64,000 nucleotides of DNA from Paraglaciecola sp. L1A13. Lineage in GTDB: Bacteria > Pseudomonadota > Gammaproteobacteria > Enterobacterales > Alteromonadaceae. Numbering within the stretch: the stretch's first letter is position 1; every line of letters starts with the position of its first letter. Positions 28,116 to 38,045 of the stretch are shown here, in pieces. The stretch lies in contig NZ_CP047024.1 of NCBI RefSeq assembly GCF_009796745.1, positions 3,224,001-3,288,000 of the forward strand, in the 5' to 3' direction. The notes beneath the pieces are model-generated. The model was given only the letters and a program-made list of their open reading frames with translations, searched no databases and was not told the origin of the DNA. A program made the translations under genes and the position numbers.

Positions 28116-28926
28116 TAAAAACGATCGTTACGGTGATATGTTCACCCGTTTAACAGCAAAAAATGAAGGCGCTTTCGTACCATTCGTTATGCTCGGCGAC
28201 CCTGACATCGCTACATCTTTAGAGATATTAAAAGCCTTGGCAGAAGGCGGCGCTGATGCCCTTGAATTAGGTATTCCTTTTTCTGACCCAATCGCTGATG
28301 GCCCAACGATTCAACAAGCCAGCATACGCGCGCTTAGCCATCATATACATCCAAGTGATTGTTTAAATGTTATCCAACAATTCCGTGAAATATATCCTGA
28401 TATGCCTATTGGCTTATTGTTATACAGCAACTTAGTGATTAAGCCTGGTTTGGAAAAATTCTATAACGACGCGGCTGACGCTGGTGTTGATTCTATTTTG
28501 ATTGCTGATGTACCACTGCGTGAAGCCGATCGATTTATTGAGATAGCAACTCAAACCGGGATCAAACAAATCCTTATTGCACCGCCTAATGCTAGTGATG
28601 AGACATTAGCTGAAATAGGTCAGAAATCAAAAGGTTATACCTATCTGCTCGGTCGTGCTGGTGTAACTGGCGCCGAAACAGCGGCGACTATTCCAGCTCA
28701 CGAATTAATCGCTAAGTTAACCCAATATAAGGTTGCTCCACCACTGCTAGGCTTTGGTATATCTAAACCCGAACAGGTTAAAGAGGCGATTTCAGCTGGA
28801 GCTGCAGGTGCAATTTCGGGCTCGGCGACGGTCAATATCATCGAGACTAATTTGTCACAACCGGAAGTCATGCTAAGCAAACTTCGCGAATTCGTCAGCG
28901 CTATGAAACAAGCGACTAAAAAATAA
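28108..28926 (+). CDS. trpA: Tryptophan synthase alpha chain
   Basis: A 272-residue TIM-barrel subunit that cleaves indole-3-glycerol phosphate to indole, channelled to TrpB. The active-site Glu53 in [11 protein letters not shown] and Asp60 are present, as are [34 protein letters not shown] and the phosphate-binding [10 protein letters not shown] with AISGSA. The start ATG overlaps the end of trpB by eight bases, consistent with coupled translation. If the trpB frameshift is real, trpA translation might be reduced by the early stop. Confidence 0.95.
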   Translation: MSNKNDRYGDMFTRLTAKNEGAFVPFVMLGDPDIATSLEILKALAEGGADALELGIPFSDPIADGPTIQQASIRALSHHIHPSDCLNVIQQFREIYPDMPIGLLLYSNLVIKPGLEKFYNDAADAGVDSILIADVPLREADRFIEIATQTGIKQILIAPPNASDETLAEIGQKSKGYTYLLGRAGVTGAETAATIPAHELIAKLTQYKVAPPLLGFGISKPEQVKEAISAGAAGAISGSATVNIIETNLSQPEVMLSKLREFVSAMKQATKK

Positions 28927-28937
28927 GGAACAAAATT

Positions 28938-29237
28938 ATGTGGTATGTAGTGTATTCACAAGATGTCGAAAACAGCTTACCTTTGCGGAAAAAAACACGC
29001 AGTGCTCACTTAGCGCGTTTACAACAGCTTAGTGACGAAGGGCGTCTGTTAGTTGCCGGCCCCTGCCCCGCGATCGATAGTACCGACCCTGGTGAAGCGG
29101 GCTTTACAGGCTCAGTGGTGATCGCCGATTTCACAAGCTTAGAAGAAGCACAAGCTTGGGCTGCGGCCGATCCCTATATGGATGCAGGCGTATACGAACA
29201 AGTAACCGTTAAACCTTATCTTAAGGTACTGCCGTAA
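28938..29237 (+). CDS. yciI: YciI family protein
   Basis: A 99-residue YciI-like small alpha/beta protein. It has [31 protein letters not shown], the conserved [36 protein letters not shown] and [16 protein letters not shown]. The conserved His24 and Asp of the putative active site are present. The fold is related to ferredoxin-like muconolactone isomerases; the function in E. coli is not settled. It follows trpA by 11 bases with AAGGAA before the ATG, so it is probably read through from the trp operon. Confidence 0.9.
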   Translation: MWYVVYSQDVENSLPLRKKTRSAHLARLQQLSDEGRLLVAGPCPAIDSTDPGEAGFTGSVVIADFTSLEEAQAWAAADPYMDAGVYEQVTVKPYLKVLP

Positions 29238-29372
29238 TTATCAGGCCAAACACGTACGACTGTCATTCAGCATTAGCGCGAGATAAACCAGCTGTTTGTC
29301 TCGCGCTTAATTGTCCATAGTGTAGTAAATACGGCGGACAATGCATGAAAAAATTCGCAAAAGGACAACAAG

Positions 29373-29786
29373 ATGATTTTTATTAAAAGCTATATTTCGC
29401 TTCAAGATCATGAGGTTGAACTGACTGCTATTCGCGCACAGGGCGCCGGCGGACAAAACGTTAATAAGGTGTCCAGTGCTATCCATTTACGTTTTGATAT
29501 TAAAGCCTCATCACTGCCAGAGTTCTACAAAGAGCAACTATTAAAAAGTAACGATAATCGCATCACGCAAGATGGTGTATTGGTTCTTAAAGCGCAAGCT
29601 CATCGTACCCAAGAAATGAATCGCCAAGATGCTTTAGAACGTTTGGCTGCAATCGTGTGTGAAGCTGCTGTCGTACAAAAACCCCGTAAAGCGACAAAAC
29701 CCACAAAAGGTTCTCAACTTCGAAGAATCGATAGCAAGAAAAAATCTGGTCAAAGAAAGCAACTTAGGAAGAAAGTCGAATACTAA
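29373..29786 (+). CDS. arfB: Alternative ribosome-rescue factor B (peptidyl-tRNA hydrolase)
   Basis: A 137-residue ArfB/YaeJ. The catalytic GGQ is in IRAQGAGGQNVNKVSSA (GGQ at residues 26-28). The C-terminal tail KPRKATKPTKGSQLRRIDSKKKSGQRKQLR is strongly basic, as needed to thread into the empty mRNA channel of stalled ribosomes. Length matches E. coli ArfB (140) and is far shorter than RF1 or RF2. AAAGGACAACAAG precedes the ATG. It hydrolyses peptidyl-tRNA on ribosomes stalled without a stop codon. Confidence 0.93.
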   Translation: MIFIKSYISLQDHEVELTAIRAQGAGGQNVNKVSSAIHLRFDIKASSLPEFYKEQLLKSNDNRITQDGVLVLKAQAHRTQEMNRQDALERLAAIVCEAAVVQKPRKATKPTKGSQLRRIDSKKKSGQRKQLRKKVEY

Positions 29787-29957
29787 CCCCGCCCGACTGT
29801 ATGCTAATATCAACACATCAAGTACAGCAACTGTCAAAAAAATTTACAACTTACAATTCAATTATTATAAAATATAAATTTCACCATATTTTACAATGAC
29901 TTAAATTTGGGTTCGAAAATTGCTTAGCCGACACGACATAATCAAAGGGCGATGTAT

Positions 29958-30929
29958 ATGAAGTACCCTATTTTAAAAATTGCAGCGTTAATTTTCGCTG
30001 GAACATGCGCAATGAGCACTCACGCCTCATCAGGTTCTATCGGTACCTATAATCTTATTTTATTAGAAGATTATAACTTCCAGGGTGGAGACGTAGAAGG
30101 CAAAGCCTTAATCGGCGGTAATTTAAATGGTTCAGGTCAAGCAGTAGAATTCGGTAGTCGACTCCCCGATACAGATTCTGCCATTGATGCAGTGACAATT
30201 GTGGGTGACATCAAAGCGAATCACGTTACGATTCAAAATGGTAACAACCTTGTTTATGGCAGCAATTCAAGTAACGCCAACGTTAACCTCAATGGTAGCG
30301 GCGGGTCTGCAACGCAAGCCCCTCAAGCAGTTCTTGATGCAGAGATCGACGCGGTATTCGCAGAGATTTATAACGAAAGCCTTTACTATAATAGTTTGTC
30401 CGCTACAGGGGTTTTTTCAGGCCCAGGCAATCAGGCCGAATTGCTTTACACGGGGACACAAAGCGTCGCTGTGTTCAACGTTAATGCGTCGGATATATTC
30501 GCCCAGAATAACTCATTGAGTTTACAGCAAGCTTCAGCATCAACAGTTGTAATTAATGTGGCTGGTATTGATATTACGGCAGGTGGCGGGGTTAATCTTA
30601 ACAATGGTTTCAGTCAACAAACGGCGACCAATATTGTTTGGAACTTCTTTGAAGCTACCGATATTGATTTTAATAATCTGGCGATGAAAGGCTCAGTGCT
30701 TGCACCCTATGCAAACACAACGGGAGGAGCATCGTTTGACGGTGCATTTGCTGCGGTCTCTTATACCGGAGCCCGTGAATTCCATAACTTTTTATTCGAT
30801 TATGAGACCCCTGCGCCAAAGCCCCCCACTGTTCTAGTCAGTGCGCCGACTTCTGCGGCTTTGTTCGGACTGGCTTTCGGTTTGCTAATATTGACTCGTC
30901 GTAAGAAATATCAAACTAAGCAGGCGTGA
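29958..30929 (+). CDS. Choice-of-anchor A family exported protein with variant PEP-CTERM tail
   Basis: A 323-residue secreted protein. The start ATG at 29958 is favoured over 29952 because AAAGGG lies eight bases upstream. A Sec signal peptide (about 1-23, ending in STHAS) precedes SIGTYNLILLEDYNFQGGDVEGKALIGGNLNG, the hallmark opening of choice-of-anchor A domains, with beta-helical Asn- and Gly-rich repeats after it. The C-terminus is a sorting-type tail: a Pro-rich linker, VSAPTSAALFGLAFGLLIL as the hydrophobic span, then RRKK. This is PEP-CTERM architecture with SAP in place of PEP. It is followed by a terminator and a PrsT-like TPR gene, which supports an exosortase/extracellular matrix context. 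The exosortase itself is not in this window. Confidence 0.8.
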   Translation: MKYPILKIAALIFAGTCAMSTHASSGSIGTYNLILLEDYNFQGGDVEGKALIGGNLNGSGQAVEFGSRLPDTDSAIDAVTIVGDIKANHVTIQNGNNLVYGSNSSNANVNLNGSGGSATQAPQAVLDAEIDAVFAEIYNESLYYNSLSATGVFSGPGNQAELLYTGTQSVAVFNVNASDIFAQNNSLSLQQASASTVVINVAGIDITAGGGVNLNNGFSQQTATNIVWNFFEATDIDFNNLAMKGSVLAPYANTTGGASFDGAFAAVSYTGAREFHNFLFDYETPAPKPPTVLVSAPTSAALFGLAFGLLILTRRKKYQTKQA

Positions 30930-30981
30930 TATTGTCAGTTTAGCCAAATTACAAGCATGGTAACTTGATATTATTATAAAT

Positions 30982-31006
30982 AAGGCGGCTCTGGCCGTCT
31001 TTTTTG
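30982..31006 (+). terminator. Rho-independent terminator after the choice-of-anchor A gene
   Basis: AAGGCGGC pairs with GGCCGTCTT (one G-U) around a 4-nt loop, followed by a run of six T. It lies 33 bases before the TPR gene start and separates the two transcription units or reduces read-through. Confidence 0.75.
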
Positions 31007-31038
31007 TTTATTTAGATCCTCTTTTAGGTGTCAACAAT

Positions 31039-33870
31039 ATGATGTTTAAGGTTAGCTCTTTTTTTTCTAAATTCATTAGGGTTGGCACCTTGTGTATGTC
31101 ATTGCTGCTTCTTATATTGTCAACCAGCACGCCAGCTTTGGCACAAACCGTTGATTATGAAAAAGCGCTAAGAGCCTATAACGACGAACGTTTCGACGAA
31201 GCTTATATCTATTTAAAAACCAGTCTACATGGCGCGCCTGATTATTTGCCCGCGCACATTCTGATGGGTAAGGTATTGTTTATCCGAGAGCAATATGCTG
31301 AAGCAGAGCAAGAGTTTTCCAAAGCCTATTTTGATGGTGCTGATGCAAATGAATACCTCGACTATTGGGGCTACAGTCTTATTTCATTGCAGCGATTTGA
31401 AGATATTATCGCTTTTACAATACCCCACTCTTTATCTCAAAAGCAGCGAGTCAACTGGCTGGGCATTGCAGCTAATGCCTGTAGTTTATTGGAACAAATG
31501 GAGTGTGCCGAAAAAAAATATCAACAACTCCTCGATATATCACCTTCAAACTCAATTGGCGTCAATGGGTTGGCCAGCATTGCTTTGACCAGTAAGAAAT
31601 ATGAAATAGCCGAGCACTACATCAATCTTGCCTTAAAACATGACAACAACAATGCCAACAGCTGGCAGCTCAAAGGACAATTAGCAAAAGCACAAGGCAA
31701 CCTAGCGCATGCTAAAACAGATTTGATACACGCTTTTGAATTGGATCCACATAATCCATTTATATCGCGTAATTTAGCTGATATTTATCTTGCGATGGGA
31801 GACAACCTTGCCGCCAGTAATATTGTAAAAAATATATTGAGCGCCAGTCCCCATGATCCCTTTGCGCTATTGATCAATAGTTGGTTGTTACAGCAAGGCC
31901 AAGCCGAGACCGTCGTAGATGAAGAGCTCGCTACACTAGCAGGGAAAATCAATAGTCTGCCCAGTGAGATTGTTAATGAGCGCAAACCTTTGTTATACCT
32001 GCGCGCGCTGGTGTCATATTTACAGGGAAATTTAGAACAAGCAGCACGTGATTTTACTCGACTACAAGCCATCAGTGAACCTGATGTACAAATTAGTACC
32101 TTACTCGCTAAGACACTATTAGCGCTGGGCAAAGACAAAGCCGCACTTGACGCATTAGCAATACACGAGCCTGAATTACTCGGCAATATTGATGGTGCTT
32201 TGTTGCTTGGCGAGTTGTACTTAAGTCGCGGGAAAATCTTTAAAGGTGTTGAGTTGCTCACCCAATTGCAACAGCTATACCCTAACAACGTTGATGTTCA
32301 GCTCTATGCTGTAAAGTTGTTTTTAGCTCGGCAAAAAACCGCTCAAGGTTTACAGATCCTTGAAACACTTTTGGTGAAAGAACCGAATAATGAGCGAATT
32401 CTTATTACTCACAGCGTGATGAATATATTAGCAAATAACATAGAAGTAGCGGCTAAAAGTAGCGAAAAGCTACTTAATATGCAGCCAAAAAATGTGAGCT
32501 ATTTAAACCTTAATGCATCGGTACTGACCCTACAAAACCAACTAAATAACGCTTTACTTACCATTGAACACGCATTGCGATTACAACCCAATATGGTCGC
32601 TGCACAATACAATCTCGCTAACATTTGGTACTTAAAAGGTAATAATGGGGAAGCACTACGTACCCTTAGACTTATACTGCAAGATCACCGGTTACATTTA
32701 CCTTCTTTGTTATTGTTTGCGAAAATTAACACTAAGAACAACGAGTTTGAACTTGCGAAAGAGCGTTACAATACAGTGCTTAATCTAAGTGCTAAGAATA
32801 TTGAAGCTAGGGAGGGCTTGATGTATATAGCCCTAATTCAGAACGATAGTAAAGATGCACTCTATCAGGTTAACAAGTTACTAACCCTGCGCCCGGATGC
32901 AATAAAATATATCGTTCAAAAAGTCCAATTACATCAAATGCGTAAAGAGACAGATGACGCTAACCAGATGCTTCATAAACTGAGTTATTTAGGACAAGAC
33001 AATCCCCAAGCGTTATTTGCACTCGCTAAACTGTATATCAAGCAGGGCGATAACCGCCACGCTATGGACGCCCTATCTCAAGCCCAAGCGCTTCGTCCAG
33101 ACAACGCAGCTCTGGCTTTGCAGGTAATTGAATTTATGTTGAATAATCGACTGACTGAACAAGTCGCTGGGCGCATTGACGAATTAGCTAAAAAATACCC
33201 TATGCTAGCTAATGTGTCATTTATGCAAGGGCGTTTAGCGGAGCAACGACAAGATCTCGCTATGGCGCAATCCATGTATGAAAAAGCCTTAACGCAGGAT
33301 CCACAGTTCGATTTAGCCCTCAGTAAACTGTTTAGCTTTGCTAGCAACGGTATTGGTGCATCGTCATTTGTAGCAATAGCCAATCAATTAGTGGTTGATC
33401 AGCCATCCCGCTACTTTCCGCGTAGTTTGCTAGCGCAATATTATTACTACAACCATCAGCCTGTCCAAGCGTTGCGCCATTATGAAGCACTACTAACGTT
33501 ATCAGAAGTACCTGACAAAGCGGCCTTACTCAACCGTCTAGCCTGGCTTTATTTGCCAAACGACATACTCAAAAGTGCTGATTTTGCTGCACAAGCTTAC
33601 GAGCTAGATCGCGATAACCCTAACGTGCTCGATACTTACGGTTGGACCCTTGCTCAACAAGGCCGATACACTGAAGCGTTAACGGTGCTGCGTGAAGCGA
33701 CTCTTCGTGAAGCCACCTCACCTTTGATTCAATATCATCTGGGCTACACACTTCACGGATTAAATCGTTATAGGGAAAGTAAGAGCTCGTTGCAAAGTGC
33801 GCTGGATTCCGCGAGTGATTTTTATGGTCGAGAAGATGCCCAAACATTACGTAACGAAATGCAGGAGTAA
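31039..33870 (+). CDS. prsT: PrsT-like TPR-repeat protein of a PEP-CTERM/exosortase system
   Basis: A 943-residue exported protein composed of about twenty tetratricopeptide repeats. A signal peptide (MMFKVSSFFSKFIRVGTLCM..., cleavage near residue 36 after ALA) is followed by YEKALRAYNDERFDEAYIYLK and repeated TPR consensus elements such as A-x-x-Y-x-x-A-L..P-x-N all the way to RESKSSLQSALDSA. Length and layout match the PEP-CTERM system TPR protein PrsT, and the gene lies next to a protein with a PEP-CTERM-like tail. PrsT proteins are found in exopolysaccharide/exosortase loci; the exact role is unknown. No lipobox Cys was found at the expected position, so it is periplasmic rather than clearly a lipoprotein. 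Confidence 0.75.
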   Translation: MMFKVSSFFSKFIRVGTLCMSLLLLILSTSTPALAQTVDYEKALRAYNDERFDEAYIYLKTSLHGAPDYLPAHILMGKVLFIREQYAEAEQEFSKAYFDGADANEYLDYWGYSLISLQRFEDIIAFTIPHSLSQKQRVNWLGIAANACSLLEQMECAEKKYQQLLDISPSNSIGVNGLASIALTSKKYEIAEHYINLALKHDNNNANSWQLKGQLAKAQGNLAHAKTDLIHAFELDPHNPFISRNLADIYLAMGDNLAASNIVKNILSASPHDPFALLINSWLLQQGQAETVVDEELATLAGKINSLPSEIVNERKPLLYLRALVSYLQGNLEQAARDFTRLQAISEPDVQISTLLAKTLLALGKDKAALDALAIHEPELLGNIDGALLLGELYLSRGKIFKGVELLTQLQQLYPNNVDVQLYAVKLFLARQKTAQGLQILETLLVKEPNNERILITHSVMNILANNIEVAAKSSEKLLNMQPKNVSYLNLNASVLTLQNQLNNALLTIEHALRLQPNMVAAQYNLANIWYLKGNNGEALRTLRLILQDHRLHLPSLLLFAKINTKNNEFELAKERYNTVLNLSAKNIEAREGLMYIALIQNDSKDALYQVNKLLTLRPDAIKYIVQKVQLHQMRKETDDANQMLHKLSYLGQDNPQALFALAKLYIKQGDNRHAMDALSQAQALRPDNAALALQVIEFMLNNRLTEQVAGRIDELAKKYPMLANVSFMQGRLAEQRQDLAMAQSMYEKALTQDPQFDLALSKLFSFASNGIGASSFVAIANQLVVDQPSRYFPRSLLAQYYYYNHQPVQALRHYEALLTLSEVPDKAALLNRLAWLYLPNDILKSADFAAQAYELDRDNPNVLDTYGWTLAQQGRYTEALTVLREATLREATSPLIQYHLGYTLHGLNRYRESKSSLQSALDSASDFYGREDAQTLRNEMQE

Positions 33871-34016
33871 TTCAGGCCAAATTCAGTTTAGCTCAAGTAT
33901 GCTAGTTATCGTCGCAAACATCTTCTCTGGCATGCATTTACCTGCTTGGAATTGTTTCCACCGGAGGATCGATTGCGCTAAACTAGTACGTAACCGTTTG
34001 TGAATGGGGTCAATCG

Positions 34017-34292
34017 TTGAAACATATCGCCAAAAATACATTATTTCTGCTACTTATTAGCTTGTCTACGGGCTTGTTTGGGTATGCTTATGCCCAAGAC
34101 GATAACGCCAAAATAGATAAAAGCCAAGCTGCCCAAAAAGCGCAGCAGCAAGTACAAGGCCGTGTATTGAAAGTTGACCAAAGTAAAAATAAATATCGCG
34201 TGAAGGTACTGCAAAAGTCAGGGCGCGTCGTCAATGTTGACGTAGACAAACGCTCTGGCAGAGTATTGAAAACCGGTAAAAAGGACGACTAA
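34017..34292 (+). CDS. Small exported PepSY-domain protein
   Basis: A 91-residue periplasmic protein. The start is TTG at 34017, with GGGGT nine bases upstream. The signal peptide (about 1-26, ending in YAYA) is followed by SQAAQKAQQQVQGRVLKVDQSKNKYRVKVLQKSGRVVNVDVDKRSGRVLKTGK, a single PepSY module with the typical VDVDxxSGRVL ending. Genes of this type are often found just ahead of PhoPQ-like two-component genes, as here: its stop overlaps the start of the response regulator by one base. It may sense or modulate the kinase in the periplasm; that is an inference. Confidence 0.85.
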   Translation: MKHIAKNTLFLLLISLSTGLFGYAYAQDDNAKIDKSQAAQKAQQQVQGRVLKVDQSKNKYRVKVLQKSGRVVNVDVDKRSGRVLKTGKKDD

Positions 34293-34972
34293 TGCGTATT
34301 TTAATTGTCGAGGACGACAGCCGTTTATTAACCCAGTTAGACGCACTTTTACGTACCAATGGTTACAGCGTAGATTTAGCCGATGACGGTGCCAAAGCGC
34401 TTTTCTTGTTAAGTGAACACCCGTACGATTTAGCCATTATCGATATCGGCTTGCCGGTAATGGATGGTTTCGAGGTCATCCAAAAAGCGCGCAAAAGTAA
34501 TGTAGCCTGCCCTATTTTGATTTTAACGGCTCGTGATCGCTGGCAAGAAAAAGTTGAAGGTCTCGATGCAGGTGCCGACGATTATTTAACCAAACCTTTT
34601 CAAAACGAAGAATTATTAGCTCGGGTAAAAGCGCTTATTCGTCGTTCGGCCGGTCAAGCTAGTCCTACTATCGAACTCGGTCCTGTCAGCCTTAATACCT
34701 TAAGTGAGCAAGTCAGCGTGAATGGCGCGGACATCGAGTTAACAGCTTACGAATATAAAGTATTGGAATATTTACTGCTTAATCCTAAAAAAGTAGTATC
34801 AAAAACGGAGTTAACCGAACACATATACGATCAAGATTTTGATTTAGACAGTAACGTAATTGAAGTATTCGTTGGACGTTTACGTAAAAAGCTTGACCCT
34901 GAAGGCCTCATCAATCCGATAGAAACCATGCGTGGACGCGGCTATCGTATCAGCCGAGAATTCCAAGTCTAA
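34292..34972 (+). CDS. OmpR/PhoP-family response regulator
   Basis: A 226-residue transcription factor. The receiver domain (1-115) has acidic pair Glu7-Asp8, phospho-acceptor Asp51 in LAIIDIGLPVMDG, the switch Thr in LTARD and Lys101 in YLTKPF. The C-terminal winged helix (about 125-224) has ELTAYEYKVLEYLLLNPKKVVSKTELTEHIY and SNVIEVFVGRLRKKL, ending with TMRGRGYR. It resembles PhoP more than other OmpR members, consistent with the following PhoQ-like kinase. It is translationally coupled to the PepSY gene upstream. Confidence 0.92.
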   Translation: MRILIVEDDSRLLTQLDALLRTNGYSVDLADDGAKALFLLSEHPYDLAIIDIGLPVMDGFEVIQKARKSNVACPILILTARDRWQEKVEGLDAGADDYLTKPFQNEELLARVKALIRRSAGQASPTIELGPVSLNTLSEQVSVNGADIELTAYEYKVLEYLLLNPKKVVSKTELTEHIYDQDFDLDSNVIEVFVGRLRKKLDPEGLINPIETMRGRGYRISREFQV

Positions 34973-34975
34973 CTG

Positions 34976-36310
34976 GTGCATAGTTTATCTCTACGCTTGC
35001 GCAGCTTTGCAGCTGCGTTGCTCGTTTTAGTAGTGTTTATTCCATTGACGGCGCTTACCCTTGAGGGCGCATTTACCAACAGTTTAAGTCAATCAATGTT
35101 GCAACAACTGCGGGTGCAAAGCTTAACGCTTATCTCAGAATTTGAAATGTCTGACGACCAGCCATTAATGCCTGAACAATTATTTAATGACCAACTGAAC
35201 ATTCCTGGCTCAGGTTTATATGCGTTTATTAAAATCGATGGTCGCCTAGTATGGCGTTCATTGTCATCGCTAAATTGGCAAGTTATGCCTGAGTTTATCG
35301 CGCCTGACATAGGCAACGAACGCTTCAACGAAGATTTTCAACTGCTCACGCCTTACTTCTTATTTGCCTATACCGCTGAATTTGACGCAGGGGGACATTT
35401 TGTACCGGTCAGCTTTTATATTCTGCAAGACAAAAGTGCTTATAACACCGAAGAACAAAACTTTATTGGTACGCTCTGGCGCTGGTTAAGCTTGATTGCA
35501 TTGATATTACTTGCCTTGCTTATCCTCAGCTTAAACGCCGCGTTATGGCCGATTAACCGTTTGATTAAGCAAATAAAACAAGCAGAGTCTGGACATATTC
35601 AGCACATTAGCCAAACCTATCCTCCTGAGCTTGAAAAGCTCAAGCGCAGCATCAATAATTTATTGGCCACTGAACAGCAACAACGCAGCCGCTATAAAAA
35701 TAGCTTGAGTGACCTCGCCCATAGCTTAAAAACCCCTTTAGCTGTGCTGTCAGGTAACACAGCCTTGCCAGAAGATGCTAAAGAGCCCATTAATCAAATT
35801 GATGTGCAAATACAACGACAGCTTAAGCGCGCAGTTGCTGGTAGTGCAGCCGCATGGGAACAAGCGGTTGATATTGCCCCAGTTTTAACAAAGCTGATTA
35901 ATGCCATGAATAAAGTTCACGCGCAAAAGAATCTTAATATCACGCAAAAAATAAGTGAGCCCAAGGGGTATTTTTATGGTGATAGCACAGACCTGATGGA
36001 GTTACTCGGCAACCTCTTAGACAACGCCTGCAAGGCCGCCGACCTCTCTGTGTGGGCAAGCGTGCAGACCAACCCTAACTTTGTCCAAATTGACGTGGAA
36101 GATGACGGCCCAGGTATTCCTAAAGAGAAACGTCAGTTATTGCTCACCAGAGGTACTCGCTTAGACAGTTACAAAGAAGGCCAAGGCATAGGTATGGCCG
36201 TGGTAGCAGATTTAGTAGACGCTTACCAAGGCACCTTGATTATCGAAGATAGTGAATTAGGGGGGGCTAAAATTAGCTTAAGATTTACCACCCCGCATTC
36301 ACTTAAGTGA
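34976..36310 (+). CDS. PhoQ-like sensor histidine kinase
   Basis: A 444-residue inner-membrane kinase starting at GTG 34976, three bases after the regulator stop. It has TM1 (about 11-30), a periplasmic sensor region (31-165), TM2 (about 166-190), a HAMP-like WPINRLIKQIKQAESGHIQHI segment, a dimerisation helix with phospho-acceptor His249 in LSDLAHSLKTPLAVL and an HATPase domain with LLGNLLDNACKAA, DVEDDGPGIP and GQGIGMAVV. The HSLKTPLAVL form of the H-box is characteristic of PhoQ. PhoQ responds to divalent cations and antimicrobial peptides; the signal here is not determined. Confidence 0.9.
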   Translation: MHSLSLRLRSFAAALLVLVVFIPLTALTLEGAFTNSLSQSMLQQLRVQSLTLISEFEMSDDQPLMPEQLFNDQLNIPGSGLYAFIKIDGRLVWRSLSSLNWQVMPEFIAPDIGNERFNEDFQLLTPYFLFAYTAEFDAGGHFVPVSFYILQDKSAYNTEEQNFIGTLWRWLSLIALILLALLILSLNAALWPINRLIKQIKQAESGHIQHISQTYPPELEKLKRSINNLLATEQQQRSRYKNSLSDLAHSLKTPLAVLSGNTALPEDAKEPINQIDVQIQRQLKRAVAGSAAAWEQAVDIAPVLTKLINAMNKVHAQKNLNITQKISEPKGYFYGDSTDLMELLGNLLDNACKAADLSVWASVQTNPNFVQIDVEDDGPGIPKEKRQLLLTRGTRLDSYKEGQGIGMAVVADLVDAYQGTLIIEDSELGGAKISLRFTTPHSLK

Positions 36311-36335
36311 CGCTGAATCTAAAAGTATGCACCGC

Positions 36336-38045
36336 TTAGTCTGTAATATTACTAAGCCATTTATGCACTTGCTCGCGTTCATCGAGCACAAATAGCAAAA
36401 TAACATCCCCGGGGGATGCATGTGCCAACGCTAATTTGGTGCCCTCTAACGCACTCCCAGCAAGTTGAATATGTTTTTCTGGGATATTTTTGTGCAACAT
36501 ATATTGCTTCACTAATGTAGAGATTTCATTAAATTCTCGACCGCGTAAATACTTTTCAACCTCAACAGGAATATACAACTCAGCATTAAGCTCAAGAACA
36601 GCGTCAGTAAGGGCGTACAACTCCTGGTCACTGCGGTCTCCCGCGTGGCCAAACATGGCGATATACTTCTTCGCAGGCATCTGGCGGGCCATATTGACCA
36701 CCGCTTTCATACCGTGCTCATTATGGGCAAAATCCACGATGACTTGGCAGCCTTTAAGCTGATAAATATTACCTCGCCCTGGATTATCCTGGGCATTGCT
36801 ACCAAAGCTCATCAACCCAGAAACGATAGCGTTATTCGATAACCCCAATGCTTTACTTAATCCCACAACGCCAAGTGCATTTTGTATATTGTGCTCAGCA
36901 GCGCCCTGTAAAGTCATAGGAATATCACTTACCTTACAGATGGCCTCAAACACACCAGTGTGATGATAAAACAACTCGTTCGAGCGCACAAAAACGGCAC
37001 GGCCGCCTTCGGCGATTTGCTGTTGAACAAGTGGATTGAACTCATCAAGACTGAACCAGCACAGCGTTTTGTCGAGTTTCTTTGACTGCTCAATAACTAA
37101 TGCATTATCTGCATTAAGTACCAATACTCCATTTTCGTCCAGCGCCTTGGCCACCACGAACTTAGCCTCTGCTAACTCTTCTACAGTATTGATGCCATAT
37201 TGGCCAAGGTGATCACTGGCTACATTGGTGATAAGCGCCGCGTCCACTCTGGTTACCGGCAAACCACGACGCAGGATCCCGCCACGAGCGACTTCAAGAA
37301 AAGCGAGCTCGGTGCGTTTATCGCGCAATAACATGCGTGCTCCGCCCGGTCCCGAATAATCCCCATGATCGATGATTTCGTCCCCCACTCGAATAAAGTC
37401 GGTGGAGGTAACCCCTGCACAAATCCCTTGTGCTTTAGCTATCTGTGAGGCTAATCGTACGCAGGTAGATTTTCCGTTGGTACCGGTAATCAGTGCACAG
37501 GGAATATCCTTATACTTGCTCCAATCTATCTGATGTAACTCAGGTAACGCTCGCACCGGCCAACTATCTAGGTTGCCCCCCATGCCTAAACTCAATTCAT
37601 CATCGTCAAATAGACAGCTCACCCGATGATGCTCAGCCGCATTTAGAATACTCAGCAGCTGCGGATTTATCTCTTCAGCAAGTTCAACTTCGAGTTCTTT
37701 TAGCCGCTCCCGCCATGCCGGTAGGGCAATATTTTGTAGTTCACTAGCGCAGCAATGCCACGCTAGTTCAGCTAACTCGCAAGCGGTGTAAAGCGCATCA
37801 ACAGGAGCGCTAATGGCAAAATTAAAACCGTATTCATGTTCTCGATAAATATGCGTCTCGTTTTGCCAGCCAAAATCAACTAACAGCCGCTCAATCCACG
37901 TTTGCCAATGCTTCAGCACCGTAGGTTTATCAACACCTGACAATAAAACATCCACGATGGCACCAGGCCTATCCCATAAAAGGTTGGGCCCAGTCAGGCG
38001 CCTGACTTCATCAAGCTCTATCATGCTACTCGCACTTGCGCTCAA
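36336..38045 (-). CDS. Mur-ligase family protein, CphA-like without the ATP-grasp domain
   Basis: A 569-residue protein encoded directly after cphA with no gap. It has an N-terminal domain of about 175 residues (RRLTGPNLLWDRPGAIVDVLLSG...) and a Mur ligase module with the ATP loop TGTNGKSTCVRLAS (188-194 core), a GPGGARMLLRDKRTELAFLEVARGGILRRGLP segment, NVASDHLGQYGI and a C-terminal domain with VDFAHNEHGMKAV. These closely parallel the Mur half of the cphA product next door. The ATP-grasp domain that adds Asp in CphA is absent. It could be a partner that adds Arg, or a product-modifying ligase; the activity is unknown. I leave the symbol blank. Confidence 0.85.
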   Translation of the reverse strand: MSASASSMIELDEVRRLTGPNLLWDRPGAIVDVLLSGVDKPTVLKHWQTWIERLLVDFGWQNETHIYREHEYGFNFAISAPVDALYTACELAELAWHCCASELQNIALPAWRERLKELEVELAEEINPQLLSILNAAEHHRVSCLFDDDELSLGMGGNLDSWPVRALPELHQIDWSKYKDIPCALITGTNGKSTCVRLASQIAKAQGICAGVTSTDFIRVGDEIIDHGDYSGPGGARMLLRDKRTELAFLEVARGGILRRGLPVTRVDAALITNVASDHLGQYGINTVEELAEAKFVVAKALDENGVLVLNADNALVIEQSKKLDKTLCWFSLDEFNPLVQQQIAEGGRAVFVRSNELFYHHTGVFEAICKVSDIPMTLQGAAEHNIQNALGVVGLSKALGLSNNAIVSGLMSFGSNAQDNPGRGNIYQLKGCQVIVDFAHNEHGMKAVVNMARQMPAKKYIAMFGHAGDRSDQELYALTDAVLELNAELYIPVEVEKYLRGREFNEISTLVKQYMLHKNIPEKHIQLAGSALEGTKLALAHASPGDVILLFVLDEREQVHKWLSNITD

